A stretch of 64,000 bases of DNA, from positions 1,674,001-1,738,000 of the forward strand of contig NC_037315.1 in the NCBI RefSeq assembly GCF_000143535.2, given 5' to 3'. The position numbers and the translations under genes were made by a program. Shown here in pieces: positions 10,888-22,660 of this stretch (within the stretch, counting starts at the first letter, position 1; the number at the start of each line of letters is the position of its first letter). The notes below the pieces were generated by a model that worked only from the letters and a program-made list of their open reading frames with translations, did not search any database and had not been told where the DNA came from. Origin of the DNA: Botrytis cinerea B05.10. Taxonomy: Eukaryota; Ascomycota; Leotiomycetes; Helotiales; Sclerotiniaceae.

Positions 10888-13038
10888 TCACTCGAAAACA
10901 GCTTCCAGGCCGAGAGCTGGAGACTTTGTTGATTGAGGCCACGATATCGGTGGCATGGCTGCAAATTGCACGCCATCTATATTAGTGAGCTTCTTTCGCT
11001 CCACCTCTTCGACCAAGTACCACCTCCGTGTGAGCCGTGATTTTCTTTCTATAAACAGTGTCATTATTCCTTCTTCTTCTCTGCTATGCATCTCCTCTAG
11101 AACCTCCAACTCTTGATTCTGTTTGACCATTAGGTTCTTAAGTTCTTCGTCTTGTCGAATGATTAAGTTTTCCATCTGCTTTGCTTGCTTGTCCCGCATG
11201 ACGTTGATCCTGCTCTGATGTAAACGGCCCAAGTCGTCCCGAATGTTGTATTGCTGTCCAAGCTCTCTAAGATCTTTCTCAGTAACGACTCTTTGCCCAT
11301 CATAACCACTAGAACTTCTACCAAGTCCATTGCAATAAGCTTCCATGTGCTTTAAACGGATTTGCACACTTCTTTCGCTCTGCTTTAAAGTGGCTCTCAG
11401 CTCCATCTCAGCAGCGACTTGCCTATCTTCTAGATGCGTTGAGGTTCTTTGATGGCGTTCTTTCATTTTCGTCGAGAGCTCGCCGTAGCGATCCAGAATA
11501 TCAATTTTAGCTCGACCGTGCCGCGTCCACATGATCCATTTCATTTTTCTCTCGAAGGCGCAAAATCGGTCTCTTTCATTGATTTGACAAGCCCGAAGGG
11601 CATTCAATGTGGCATTGTTTCTGGTCCGTTCTTCGGCTGCTGCACGTTCCTCCGCTTCTATCTTCTCTGCTTCTTCCCTAGCCAACTTTTCCTTCTCCTC
11701 TTCTGCAATTCGCTGCTCTTCTTCGAGACGTCGGCGTTCGAGCATTTCCTCGCCATTACAATAATTTGGACAGCCAACCGAGGGATCCCAGACAGCCCCA
11801 CATATGTAACAGAATTGGGCTTTACACCGGCAAGTTATATGACTGCAACCTTGAGATAATTCTACCAGAGTTCTACATTTGTAACAGCGACGCCATCCCG
11901 CACTCTTCGCCATTCTCAAAACTGATTCTAGCTCGTAATCTTCAGGACAATCTTGGCCAACCGGATGTGCCGCACGCTTGCATATCGAGCAAGCTTTATC
12001 TCCACAAGTTCGACAAACTACTTCAAACGGTTGCTTGGGATCAATTTTGCCGAGTGTCGGAATGAATTCACCGCAAGAGGTATTGGGGCAGAAAATCCTG
12101 GCTTCCCATGGCGTACTAAATTGTACAACACTTTTCATAAACAAGCTCTGTTCTTCTTTATCCAGGACCGATTTGATTGTGTTTCCTGGTATAGCTTGGC
12201 TGCAACATCTGGGTGGCATCTTCGATTCTTCTTTGCAGCCTTGAATGGCCAGAACTCGAAGGCATTTTTCGCAATAATTGTGAGCACATGGAAGTGTACG
12301 CAACGTGCTAGAATTCTTGAACTCTTCCCGGCAACAAATACAAGAGCTAAAGAATCAGCGTTTTTCTTTCGACTTTTTGTCTTTGAGAATATATACTCAC
12401 ATTACTTGTTCCCCAAATGTTCTAGGCTTACGGCGGAAGCGGGTTTTGATTCCATTCTTGATGCTGGCATAAGAGCGTTTCGAAGATACCGAAAAGAGGG
12501 ATGGTGCTGATTCTGGGGAACTGGCAGGTATCGGCGGAGGCAATGGTATCTTATTTTGAGCATCGATTTGCTTTACAAATTTCTCGTAATCGTGAAATGA
12601 TAAGCTCCTCCTTGCCGCAGGCCTCTTCCATGGCTGTGATAATGATGAAGCGTCCAATTGTTCATTCGACGATCTCGAAGTTAATCCTGTAGAATCGCTT
12701 TCTTGAGACAAGGACGAGTCGGTATGTGTGTGATGCGATTGATCGAAAGGGGATTCGCATGGAGGACTCTCGATTATTTCGTCTGCGGAAGGACCCGTTA
12801 TCGAAATTCCCAAGTTTTCTGCCTCTTTGTTCAATCTTTCGTCGAATTGTATTTCCGTCTGTATTGACCCGTCCAACTGTAACACCTCTCGGAAATAGTC
12901 ATCGTCATTGTATTCGATAGGCTGTGCAGCCTCGTATTGTATGTCAAGATGAGATCTGGCGCGCAACGCTGGTAACATTGTCGAAAACCCTTCTCTCTCA
13001 ACGCGAAGGCAATTTCTGGTTCTGCGGTCGACACTCAT
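10888..13038 (-). CDS. RBR (RING1-IBR-RING2) E3 ubiquitin ligase with long coiled-coil tail
   Basis: Two exons, 13038-12401 and 12346-10888, give 698 residues. Residues 1-212 are polar and Ser-rich, likely disordered. RING1 starts at the exon join with CICCREEF (Cys215, Cys218) and continues LPCAHNYCEKC (Cys233, His235, Cys238, Cys241). An IBR follows with FCPNTSCGEF and CRTCGDKACSICKRAAH. RING2 has CYKC, then GCSHITCRC with the presumed catalytic Cys380, then FCYICG. RBR ligases pass ubiquitin through a thioester on this RING2 cysteine. After the catalytic module comes a charged helical region: a Glu/Lys/Arg-rich stretch at about 415-460, then heptad-like repeats around Q-x-M-E-N-L and Q-x-Q-E-L-E. 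No Ariadne domain or ubiquitin-like domain is seen. Substrate unknown. Similar fungal RBR proteins are usually labelled only as IBR-domain proteins. Confidence 0.9.
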
Positions 13039-15154
13039 ACATATCTAAGGTTGAATGGATGGATTGAGATATGGGACGACTGATCTCAAACCGGGTGACC
13101 CGTCGAGTTAGGTTTGGGCGACAGACAGCAAGGGTCAATCAATGACTGATGGACCAAGCAAGGCGGGAAAAGCCAATTTGACTTAAGAGATATTCGGAGA
13201 ATTGTTTGCAAGGAATAAAGTGGTACGGGTCTGACAAATTGTGAGGGAGTATTATTATAATCGTGAGTAGTAGTGTCTGATAACAAAAATCTTTTTCTTC
13301 CTTTTTAATGGAATTAGCAACAACAAGCAAACATGTAGAGATTGTGTTCAGGAATCTCCCAAAGTTAGACGATGGACCAAACGATTTTTAGAGTGGTGGC
13401 AGTATGAGAAGAAAACGATGAAGGTTTGGCTTCCAAGATTTAAACGATGAAGGGGCAGATGCAGATGCAGATACAGACACAGATACAGATACAGATACAT
13501 GCATACATGCTAATCCGTCAACGCCGCCAATCGCCCGACTGCAGGAATAATAATAAGAAGAATTGCTAATTGGGCAAGACCGCGAATCGCACATCTTTAC
13601 TGGCAGGCGCCTCTTGCTTGTCTGGAAGGAACACGCCCAGATGATTCATTAATGACACTACCTCAACGACCAAAGAATTAGACATAAGCGCAACATCTTG
13701 CTACTATTAATGCAGTTTCTATCTAGTTTCTGCACTCCGCCTTCCTAGTCACACTGATTTTTCTTATTCCTTCTAGACAAACCACCGAGCTACTGGATAG
13801 ACACAGCAAAGGAAAACTCTATCTCCAGGAAAGTACGTCCCATGTTATATCCGTTCTCGCTGTGCAGTCAGTAGGAATAATTTGTGCGTGAACTCCCTCT
13901 TTGGGTTGGCGTATGGGACGGACATTCTATCAGATGAGCTCTGAAGTACAGACGATCTAGTTCAACCAACCACATCATCCAGGAACAACACACACCTTGT
14001 TCGTTCACCGCATTAGCCCTTCGAACCACAATGTTCGGACTTTAGGGGAGTCGTCTGCACACTCACTCTGTACCAGCCTCGAGCTAATTCTCAGCCGGAG
14101 GGTTTGTCGCGAATCGATGGTGATATTAGTTATTTTCGACTCACTAATCGCCCAAAGACAATATATAGGTATAGCGGGCATTGTATGTATTGACATAACT
14201 ATCTACGAGGTACAACACTAGCCAACGAAAATTCTCCGATCGATCGGGATATATAAACCCCTCTATAGAACACACGTCCCCGTAACTACTTAATAAAGTT
14301 CAAATCCGTTCTCAATTCCAAATTCAAGGAAGTTGAAGCATGTCTTGTTCTACGAGTAACATATCTATACATTCATCATCTATCACCTATGATATCTGCA
14401 CCATATTACCAGCAACTCTGTCTACCGCTTTGCCAATCATGCGAGTAGGGTCTCTCACTATTGTTTCAGGAATAATTACAGGTGACGGTCAAACAATAAC
14501 ACAATCATGGAGCGTTCAGACAGAAGTGAACAGCAATCGAAAATTAGAGGGGCTTTATGATATACATTAGAGGCGTTTTTGATCAGCATGGCGCAACGTA
14601 TGTCCTCTTACAACTGCATAGCATGGCGCTATTCGCTACATTCAGCAATGTCACAAGCGGATGATTGAACTAAAAAATGGCACGTTCCCCGGATCTGCGT
14701 GGCCGTTTGCTTTGACAAATGAACCAACCGAGCTAGATGATCTGAACGATTTTACCGAGGCTTACACAGTTCGACGATCATGGCTAACAAGAGTGTGCTC
14801 CGATGTGATCTCGATTGAAAATGTGACAATGGCACTTATATTTCTACAAGGCTTGAAGGCGTCTTGCGAATTAAAGGGAGTATATATGTAGATCTAGATG
14901 GTTAAATGAGTATTGTATTTGAAATTTCCCCCTATTATAGCATACGAGCAGCAAAAGAAATTCGCTTGCGGACTCAGGTGTTCACCATGTCCAATGTGAG
15001 ACGTTTATCCTACCTAGGTATGGTAGGGACATCAATCAATACCGCGAGGTTGGTAAATCTAGCTGACGTGACCACCATTTCTCCTCTCATCGTCATACCA
15101 TTATAGGTGACGATGATGTGTTTGTTCTTCTGTTTACAAAACAAGTTTTAACTT
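13039..15154. other. Intergenic, 2.1 kb, no gene supported
   Basis: Holds the RBR promoter on the left and the 3' end of the next minus-strand gene on the right. Several short plus-strand open frames between 13997 and 15106 (up to 76 codons) cannot be spliced into one convincing protein. A hexanucleotide microsatellite lies at 13455-13510. Confidence 0.55.
13455..13510. repeat. GCAGAT/ACAGAT hexanucleotide microsatellite
   Basis: Three GCAGAT units followed by ACAGAT/ACAGAC variants and then CATGCATACATGC. Located about 420 bases upstream of the RBR start codon. Confidence 0.85.
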
Positions 15155-16540
15155 TTACCTCTCCCGTTTGCTAGGGGCGTTGATATGAGATGTGTGTAAT
15201 GCTTCCACGGCAGGAATGATCAAACTTTCAATCTCAAGCTCAGGTTCCCCATCAGGTAGCTCATTTGGATCAAGAGGCTCATCGTCAATCTCCCCTCCTC
15301 TCGCGGCAGCACCTACTAGATCTTGTACCCCACTAATTGTCCTCTTTCTTTTACTCCTGGGAACTCTGATCCATTGATCTTTGCTGCCGGGTGCTACGAA
15401 AACAACTTCCCATTTCCTGGTGGCAAGTAAATTCCCAATAACCAAATGATGCTGGTAGCGGTCCAAGGAGTATTTCGCCTTGTGAACCAAAATTGCGGGA
15501 TCAGTTTCAAGCTTGAAAGAAACAATCATGCCTTCAGGAGCCCAGCCATCCACCAGATTTTTCAGGAACTTAGGTACAGGATCCAAATCGACAATTAGAC
15601 GCTTGCTCCTTGGTACTGCTGGAGAGGAATCAAAATTATCAAAAGCTTCCTCGTCTTCCCCGTTCCCCTTCTCTTCACTTCCCTTATCGGGTGTGTTTGT
15701 ATCCGTTGCATTTGTAGATTGTATTTTGTGTTCCACCATGCGTTCTGGGGGTACGAAGAAATCCGACACAGCCGCAGCCAAATACAATAATCCGCGAGGA
15801 CCTAGCGGGCGCATGAGTTGCGCAATCGCTCGGAGTATGAACATGTAATCTGTAATGGTCGTAAAAGGTAGCGTCAAAAGTAGATTCTTCGACTTGGCCG
15901 CATTATACTGTCTAAGGACCTTCAACATCTTCTCGCGGTATTCATCATTTGCAACCACGCTTCCATCAGGGCCTTCGTGAAGGAAATCGAGAAAACAATC
16001 CGTAGCATGACTATAGTGACGGGAATATGGTTGAAGACTGAATTGACGATGGAGAAAGATAACCGCGTAGCCTGCTTCCAGAAAATATTCGGCAGAAGTA
16101 GCACCGCGCGTTCCTGCACTGAAATTGTCTATAAATCGCACCGTCTGTCGCTCTAAAGGAACAGTCGTTCCTCCTGATGTAACCAAAACCACACGCCTGC
16201 CAGCAGCTGCGTGGAAATTGATGAATTCTGCGGCAAGAGACGTATGTTTTTCAAGGGTAGCCGGTGGAGGGTACTCTGAAAAGTAGTCTCGTTCTGCGAT
16301 TTCCGCAGTGTTGTCTCGTGCCAAACCGGGCATTGAGCTAGATGTCGACATGGTATCTTGTGAGCTAGAAGAAAAGATTGAGGAGGTCGGTGATGAAGGT
16401 CGCGAACTTGGGAGGTTGAAGGAAAGTGTGAAGGTCGAGCTTGATGGTGGGGTTGATATTACTTTTGGGGATGTTGTTGCGGAGTTCGCGAGCCCCAGTT
16501 CAGAAGCATCGCCAATTGATGTTGTAAGCTGCGACGACAT
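15155..16540 (-). CDS. CAB2: Phosphopantothenoylcysteine synthetase (CoA biosynthesis)
   Basis: A single open frame of 461 residues starting at an ATG. The first 90 or so residues are Ser/Thr/Pro-rich. The catalytic domain begins with RRVVLVTSGGTTVPLERQTV, the nucleotide-binding loop of the family, followed by RFIDNFSAGTRG and AGYAVIFLHRQFSLQPYSRHY. Later blocks are LLYLAAAVSDFFVPPERMVEHKIQ and, near the end, EGMIVSFKLETDP with YQHHLVIGNLL. These match eukaryotic stand-alone PPCS proteins (yeast Cab2), which join 4'-phosphopantothenate to cysteine in coenzyme A synthesis. In bacteria this activity is fused to the decarboxylase; here it is separate, as expected in a fungus. A polar acidic insert of about 45 residues lies between the two conserved halves, which is common in fungal versions. 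The symbol is by homology to yeast. Confidence 0.93.
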   Translation of the reverse strand: MSSQLTTSIGDASELGLANSATTSPKVISTPPSSSTFTLSFNLPSSRPSSPTSSIFSSSSQDTMSTSSSMPGLARDNTAEIAERDYFSEYPPPATLEKHTSLAAEFINFHAAAGRRVVLVTSGGTTVPLERQTVRFIDNFSAGTRGATSAEYFLEAGYAVIFLHRQFSLQPYSRHYSHATDCFLDFLHEGPDGSVVANDEYREKMLKVLRQYNAAKSKNLLLTLPFTTITDYMFILRAIAQLMRPLGPRGLLYLAAAVSDFFVPPERMVEHKIQSTNATDTNTPDKGSEEKGNGEDEEAFDNFDSSPAVPRSKRLIVDLDPVPKFLKNLVDGWAPEGMIVSFKLETDPAILVHKAKYSLDRYQHHLVIGNLLATRKWEVVFVAPGSKDQWIRVPRSKRKRTISGVQDLVGAAARGGEIDDEPLDPNELPDGEPELEIESLIIPAVEALHTSHINAPSKRER

Positions 16541-17363
16541 GTTATCAGTATCCTGTTGACTACTAACAAATCTCTTGGAAGCGTACTGGCGACTTACCTT
16601 TATAATACTGATTTACAGATAATTTGAAACTCCGGCGCTCTCGTCTTGACCTCGGTCGCCGACGGTTGTATCGGAGGTCTGTTCTAGGAATCCGGGCGTC
16701 CGGATAGAGGACCCATGTGAGAGTGAATACCTTTGTTTCGTAGGAAGATCATCCCTACATGTTAACATTACTAATTTGGCAAGCCAAAAAGGCAATTTTC
16801 TAAAATTTAACAATTGTGGAAAGCTGACGATACCGAGGTTGTACGCAACTTTGGCGTTGGCGAAGGTTTGCGTGGATGAAGCTGTGATTACCATTGGGCT
16901 TCAGGTATCTGCAATAGTCGGCCTGAAAGTTTATGAACACAACGTCTCATGTCTTTGCATGTTGATGAGAGAAATTGGTGCAACTCATGATACAATAAAT
17001 TTTCTTGGGGCGTTCAGGTCCTTCCTACTCAGCTCCGGCTGACAAACGGGTCTAGGATGGCCGAGATAGTTGTATGGATGCCATTCTAGATGACCAGCAG
17101 TAAACATTGTTCTGTGACAAGTAGCTCGAAATCTCACATCATCAGAGAGTTCCTTTGGTGAAACATCCAAGGAATTTATTGTGTGAACGTAGTTGCGGCA
17201 TTGCTATCAATAAGCTCATTTCTATTTTCATACTTGCATAGCTAATCATAGATACCATTCCTCGCCGCCACCTTCAGCCCTCTCGTTGTCAATCTATAAT
17301 ACATGTCTATTCTACAACTTTTACATATAATCGCATTTGTCGCCCGTCTTATCCTTCCACCAA
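16541..17363. other. Intergenic; PPCS promoter and transporter 3' end
   Basis: Between two minus-strand genes. Overlapping short open frames on both strands (16613-17170) show no motif. Nothing else seen. Confidence 0.55.
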
Positions 17364-19430
17364 CTAGTAATTGCCCTCACTAATTCTCCAAGCTCTTAAT
17401 GGTAGAGCTTGTAATTTCAGAGCTGCTGGTTTGATGTATCCCCAAAATGTTACAGCTCCAAAAATGACACAAATAATGTTCACAACATAGTATCCATCTC
17501 TCTCGATATCACAAACGCCCCCTCCAGACAGACATCGATCTTTCTCGGCAGCCAAGGCGCAGGAGAAGGTAGATGTGATGAGAGGCCCCTTGAGATCAGC
17601 AGCAAGTGTATAATCAGACCCCGGTGGAATACATGTTGCAGTTGTGAAGTAATCAACAAGCTTGAGGACGAAGAAACGAGGGAATGTACCGCCCAAGTTA
17701 GAAACGCTGTTTGGTTTTAGTGAATTGGAAATTTAATTTGGGAATAGGGGTACTTACGTAGCGAGTAATGTCATATAAGTTCCACCAATGACAGGATCCG
17801 CAATCCTGGCATGGAAGGCTGAGATGGCCACAAACATAACAGTATTGGTAAATGTCGAGAAAATGTGTTCCGCAATAACAACAAGTAGATACCAAGTATC
17901 AACTCCGTTAGCGGGAAAGATGACAACCGTGATTTGGGCAATGACAGCAGCGATCAAACGGCCAACAAATCCCCAACACCACAGACGTAAAGGTGTGTAG
18001 GATGTCGACCATTTTCCGGCGTAGTATCCCAACCCAATCTCAAAAGGGAAGTCAATAAGAACTGTCAAAGCCATATCTTCTTGACTAAATCCCTTGTCTA
18101 TGAGTTTGAGGTTTGTAACTCCATCATTAGCTTGGAAACCAATCTTCGCAATCAAGTGGATAATAATGATCGTTTGGATGTTCTTGAGCTTGAGAACTCC
18201 CCACATAACCTTGTAGACATCCCAGATTCCATCCTCGTTCTTGGTTTTCTCTTCACGCTTCAAAAGTGCGAGGCCGAGAGTAACAATTATGTATGTCCAA
18301 CCCCAGAATGTGAGATATCCCCCCAAAGTCATAACTCCTTCGTCAAGGGGGGTCTTTCGGAACCATTTGTTGGCAAAATCTGGGGCATTGAAAGCTAAGA
18401 AAACTGTGAAGGACATGAATTGTCCAGCTGTCAATCCTACGGTCTGGGCGGTCGATGCATATGAAATGTTTCCCGGTGACAGTAAGGTTAAAGCCCATCC
18501 ATCGACTGCGATATCTTGGGTGGCGCACGTAAATACCAAAAAGAACCACCATCCAGTGAACCCCCAGATTCCTGCTCCATCATTTGCTCCAGCTGTGATC
18601 ATCATCTCCTTAATCTGAGAACCCAACCATATCATTCCTAATCCTGACAGCATTTGAATTGGCATGATCCAACTCTTTCTCCTTCCTACTTTAGGACTCC
18701 ATATCGCATCCACTATTGGACTCCAGAGGAGCTTCAAAGAGTATGGATATGAAGCTAAGCTGAAAACCCCCAAAGCGCTGTACGACATATGTGGTTTGAG
18801 TAGAAAAGGCACTGAGCCTGTCGCGAGACCCATTGGAACACCCTGCAAGAAATACAATAGGACTAGAAGGAGAAAGTTCCGTTTGTCTTGCATTGGCAAT
18901 TCGGAAAATCCATGGTTGTTGAGGATAGGAGTCTTCGGTATGGGATCATCCAATGTAAAAGACTCGCGCGACATGAGATTCGCAGTCACTATAGGAGACT
19001 CGAGGTTCGCATTTTTGCGCCGGTACTCGACATTGCCATTCATACTGCCCTTTTGTGATTGAGAGTCTTCGCCTCTTGTGGCAGAGGAAGAGCCAAGTGG
19101 CTCTGGAGCTTTGCCTTTACGAGAGCGAGTACCCATAGAATCCGTTTCAATAGCCTCCTCCTCGTCTTCGTCTGTAGAATCTTGATCCCCGAGTAGATGT
19201 TTCGAGTCTTCTGCCTGTGTTGCGCCGTGTAAACTCGAATGGGGTTTGGATTTAGACTCGGATTTGGAAGAAATGTTTCGGTGGCGTGGAGTAGCTGTTG
19301 ATAAATCGTCTAGTTCTTGCGCGTACGGGAATTGAGGATCGTGATGTACAGGCAGATGAGTGTGTCGTGGATTATCTGAAGTAGATTGCGAAGTTAATGA
19401 AGGAAGTGTATCACCCAATGGAGTAGGCAT
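17364..19430 (-). CDS. Acetyl-coenzyme A transporter, AT-1/SLC33A1 type (MFS)
   Basis: Two exons: 19430-17758 and 17706-17364, joined across a 51-base intron (GTAAGT donor, AACAG acceptor) that gives LLATVSNLGGTFPRF. The protein is 671 residues from the ATG at 19430; the frame is open further 5' but has no other ATG. About 180 N-terminal residues are polar and Ser/Asp/Glu-rich. Then come about 11-12 membrane helices beginning NFLLLVLLYFLQGVPMGLATG. Marker blocks of the acetyl-CoA transporter family are visible: KLLWSPIVDAIW, GRRKSWIMPIQ, CATQDIAVDGWALTLL, IGFQANDGVTNLKLIDKGF and the final GGTFPRFFVLKLVDYFT. The family brings acetyl-CoA into the ER lumen for acetylation of proteins or glycans. 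A short Cys-containing lumenal loop (CSCALAAEKDRC-like) lies before the last helix. Confidence 0.9.
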
Positions 19431-20123
19431 CCATATAGTCTCGTGAATTGAGAATACTCCAGAGGTCTTGTTGGCCTCCAAAGTGTCCTCTTTAAATTTA
19501 CTCGAAGCTTTTAAATCCTTAGTGGTACTAGTCGTTTGTACGAGATAGTGGATTGATTAAATGATTTGATTACTCAAGATCCCATTCCTGCGGCGAAAGA
19601 ACGACCACGGGCTCCCTTATATTGTAGACAGCACACAGGCTTCAAGGCTCGTGTTTTCGGTGCTTCTGAAACGCAATGTGGCTTCTTCGGCGAACAACGC
19701 CGCTGAGGGACTGCTGTTCGGGGTACAAAGAATTTGGAATGTCAAAGAGGTGCATGGGAAGGAAGGAAAGAAGGGGCGAAATGCAACCATGTCGACAGAC
19801 GTAGGATTTATTACTGCTTGGGTAGATACACACATACACACATGCATAAATGCATACAGACACATACACACATACACACATACACACAAAAAGGCACTGG
19901 GAAGAGAGGTCGAGGCTGCACATTGAGGCTTATCCAAGGCCGAAAACAGACGATGCTCATTCCCCATGGAACACGTGAAATGGCGATGAAGTGACATGCG
20001 ACGCGACAAACACGAAAATCAACATCAAAACATCAAAACATCAGCAAAGATATCGCGTACAGAGTGGGAAAGAAACCCTTTTTTGAATTCTTATCCTACA
20101 CATTGATACTTTCACCGCAAATC
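19431..20123. other. Divergent promoter region with CA-rich microsatellite
   Basis: Shared upstream region of the acetyl-CoA transporter (left) and the CENP-O gene (right). It contains a CACATA microsatellite at 19826-19890. Open frames across the repeat are artefacts. Confidence 0.6.
19826..19890. repeat. CACATA/CATACA microsatellite
   Basis: Irregular CACATACACA repeats with embedded TGCATAAATGCATA. Roughly 235 bases upstream of the CENP-O start codon. Confidence 0.85.
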
Positions 20124-21143
20124 ATGAGAAGCTCACGCTCTTCCCCACAATCCGTGGGCTTCAATTCGAATTCACACATGGACACAACCGATGAAATCAT
20201 TAGTCCTGAAGACGCGGCCGGCATAGAATTGGATGATGAAATAGCTTCACTGCAGGAACAAAGTGAATCGCATTGCCCCATCTTACTTCGACCATGACAT
20301 ATAGCTAATCAATTCGTAGTCGCATCATTAAAAGATCAGCGTCGCCTTCAAACGGCGACTATCCTCTCTTCTCAAGCGTCAAAATCCATTTTGTCGAATT
20401 TGCGAAAGTCTTCCTCCAAAACGAAATCCGCCCAATTTGCTACCCCTACAGACTCCGATCCACTGCTTGCGACTTCCGCAGCTCAAACAACTCACAATCT
20501 CGAGAATCTATATCGCGCATGCGCATCAATCACATCCTTCCAAATTCAAGATCCGGACCCGAATGCTGTAGACAATGGACATGTGTTGGGGCTTCGAATC
20601 GATGCCAGCAGTTCTGGAAAGTTTGTTCGGCCTTATTATATAATGTTAAATAAACCATATTCAGGATCCGCAGCACTGAGAATACATCGACACACAGTCC
20701 CTCCATGTATTCCTTTGGCTAGTCTAGCCACGAAATATTTGCCTGCTCCTAAAGTCGCCGAGGGCATTGTCAAAGAGAAACAACAAGATTTAACTTCGTT
20801 TGTACGGAAATTACGGCGAGAGATTACAGGCTATCATTTACGTGTGGCATCCATCAAGCATTTACGCAAAGGATTCTCTTTGGATGAGAAACTAAGCAGG
20901 AAAGGAAAAGAAAAGGAGCGGGAGATAGCAGATATCAGTGCTGCTGATGCAGAAGCGAAGCAGGTGAGGATTGAGTGGATAGATGGTAAGGTTGGTAGAT
21001 GCGTGGTAGGGATGAATGGAGAAGTCGTCAAATGTGTCATAATCGGAGAGGATGGGCGTGATCGTGAGACGGAACGAAGGGTCTTGGGCGGCGATAAAAG
21101 AATGGAGGGAATCGCGGTCAGATTGATGGAAGGTATCTATTAA
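20124..21143 (+). CDS. MCM21: Kinetochore protein CENP-O / Mcm21 homologue
   Basis: Two exons, 20124-20262 and 20320-21143, make 320 residues. The join over a 57-base intron (GTGAAT donor, GCTAAT branch point, CGTAG acceptor) produces the continuous coiled coil DDEIASLQEQIASLKDQRRLQ, and this is the reason for the model. Downstream come LSSQASKSIL, then LENLYRACASITSFQI, HVLGLRIDASSSGKFVRPYYIMLN, and LASLATKYLPAP followed by a FVRKLRREI block. This order matches the Cenp-O/Mcm21 family, part of the COMA/CCAN complex at centromeres. The C-terminal part shows the expected beta-rich segment VRIEWIDGKVGRCVVG. The call rests on remembered family pattern, not on a search; the symbol is the yeast name. 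Confidence 0.82.
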
Positions 21144-22020
21144 AAGTTTCAATTTGAGGTTGAAGGTCAGGAGTTGGTAGTTAAGGAGTTTGTTGCTTAT
21201 TGTTTACAAATACCCCGGGACTCAAACGACTCTGCACCACGGCATTCATTAATTTTCATCATAACTGCTTCTTCCGGCCAAAATCAAATGTGATCAGTCG
21301 CGTTCAATGAAGGGCATATTGCTAAACTAAAATCCAGATAAGATAGGTACTTGTCAACTAATAGAGAGAAACGGGCTTAGAAGCCAGCCGACTGATTCCG
21401 TGCAACAGATAAAACGAAGAGGACTTGGTGAACCTCAAAGTCTCTCTGAGGGATTCTAGAGGTCACGAAGACTTTGGAGGCCTCTCTTGTGTTATGCAGC
21501 TAATAAAATTGCAGTTCACTCACCATACACTTCATTTTCCCCTAGCGATTGTGGTCATATCCATTCCATCATTGTCGGTCTGGCGACGCTGGACTCTCCG
21601 ACTAATCATAGTCCGCTCCTGTAGCAGGATGTATTTCCTATTCATACTATATATCTTCAAGCTTCAGTTGAAGCCACTTTCGGTGGCGTCGGCTTCACGA
21701 AATTAAGTTCATCGAGTATCAAGCCTTTCAGCGTCCTTGGCAGCACCCTTTCCTCACGTTCCGTATGGTTAAGCACTTGCAACTTCGCAAAAGGTGTCAA
21801 GTCTTCAATGGCAGCAAATGAAGCCCAGTAAGATGTTCCATACATGTTAACCTGGAATGAATCAGCTTTTCCTCTGATGGACTCAAACTCAGCATTGATT
21901 GAGTTTAATCTATATCGAGGTCGCTGCGATAATAGGCGGGAAGTCGAGTCATCTGATGATTTATTGGAGGAACTGAATGGCTGTGTGACCCATCTTTTCT
22001 AGCTCACAACGGGTGACTAT
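21144..22020. other. Intergenic after CENP-O
   Basis: Includes the CENP-O 3' end. Short open frames at 21425-21706 (plus) and 21657-21845 (minus) have no recognisable features. Nothing else seen. Confidence 0.5.
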
Positions 22021-22660
22021 CGAGGACAGTGGTTGAGCATTACTGCAAACCTACAACAAGCAATGTCAATACAACTATCATTGTTTCAATGACTACAACC
22101 CTGCCTGTACAAATCTCAGCAGAATGGTCAAACGCTACGTGGATGATCCTATCAAATTTGTCAATCAATACTAGCCAGTCCACTTTCTATTACTTTTCTG
22201 AGCTCAATAATACTACAGAGCATGTCTGACAGCGAGCGATCCAGCCTTGAGACAGAATTGCCGCTTTATGTTACCACACGCGACCAACCCATCTTCGTGG
22301 TCATGGACATGATCATTCGATATCCTTTAACAAATATGACAATGTCCAACAACTCTGGTCTGACCTTTTTACTTGCTGAGATTGACCCGAACAGTTCTGA
22401 ACACCTCAGGTGCGAACTACAGTGGTACTTCAAAGGCTATTCTTGAAGTCCGTCATTATGCCATTGACCGCGCCCAAGTAGATGGATGGCGTTTTCGGCA
22501 TCTAAAGTATGTCTCGAATACTGAGAAAGTGGTGAAAGTGGTTCTCCAATCAGTATCTCAATTTATGGTATCGCAGCATAACTCAGCGCCCTGTAATACA
22601 TTGTTAGCGAAACTTCTGCTCGTCCAACTTCAACTTCGCAGACGAGCACATAGTTAGATG
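22021..22660 (+). pseudogene. Possible gene relic: adjoining broken frames
   Basis: Three plus-strand open frames follow each other closely (22029-22229, 22222-22446, 22373-22657) in different phases. They read like secreted or ectodomain protein: N-glycosylation-type NxT/NxS sites are frequent in the first two (NTT, NAT, NTS, NNT, NMT, NNS), and the third contains ANYSGTSKAILEVRH. The frames overlap without GT...AG boundaries that would join them, which suggests decayed coding sequence with frame shifts. A single-pass membrane protein gene without a signal peptide starts 1.1 kb downstream, so this could be debris of a related or formerly larger gene. This is a weak inference; chance open frames remain possible. 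Confidence 0.25.

Noticed and set aside
11449..12510. Long plus-strand frames antisense to the RBR gene (136 and 185 codons)
   Set aside because: They are mirror frames of a well-supported conserved coding region and contain no motif.
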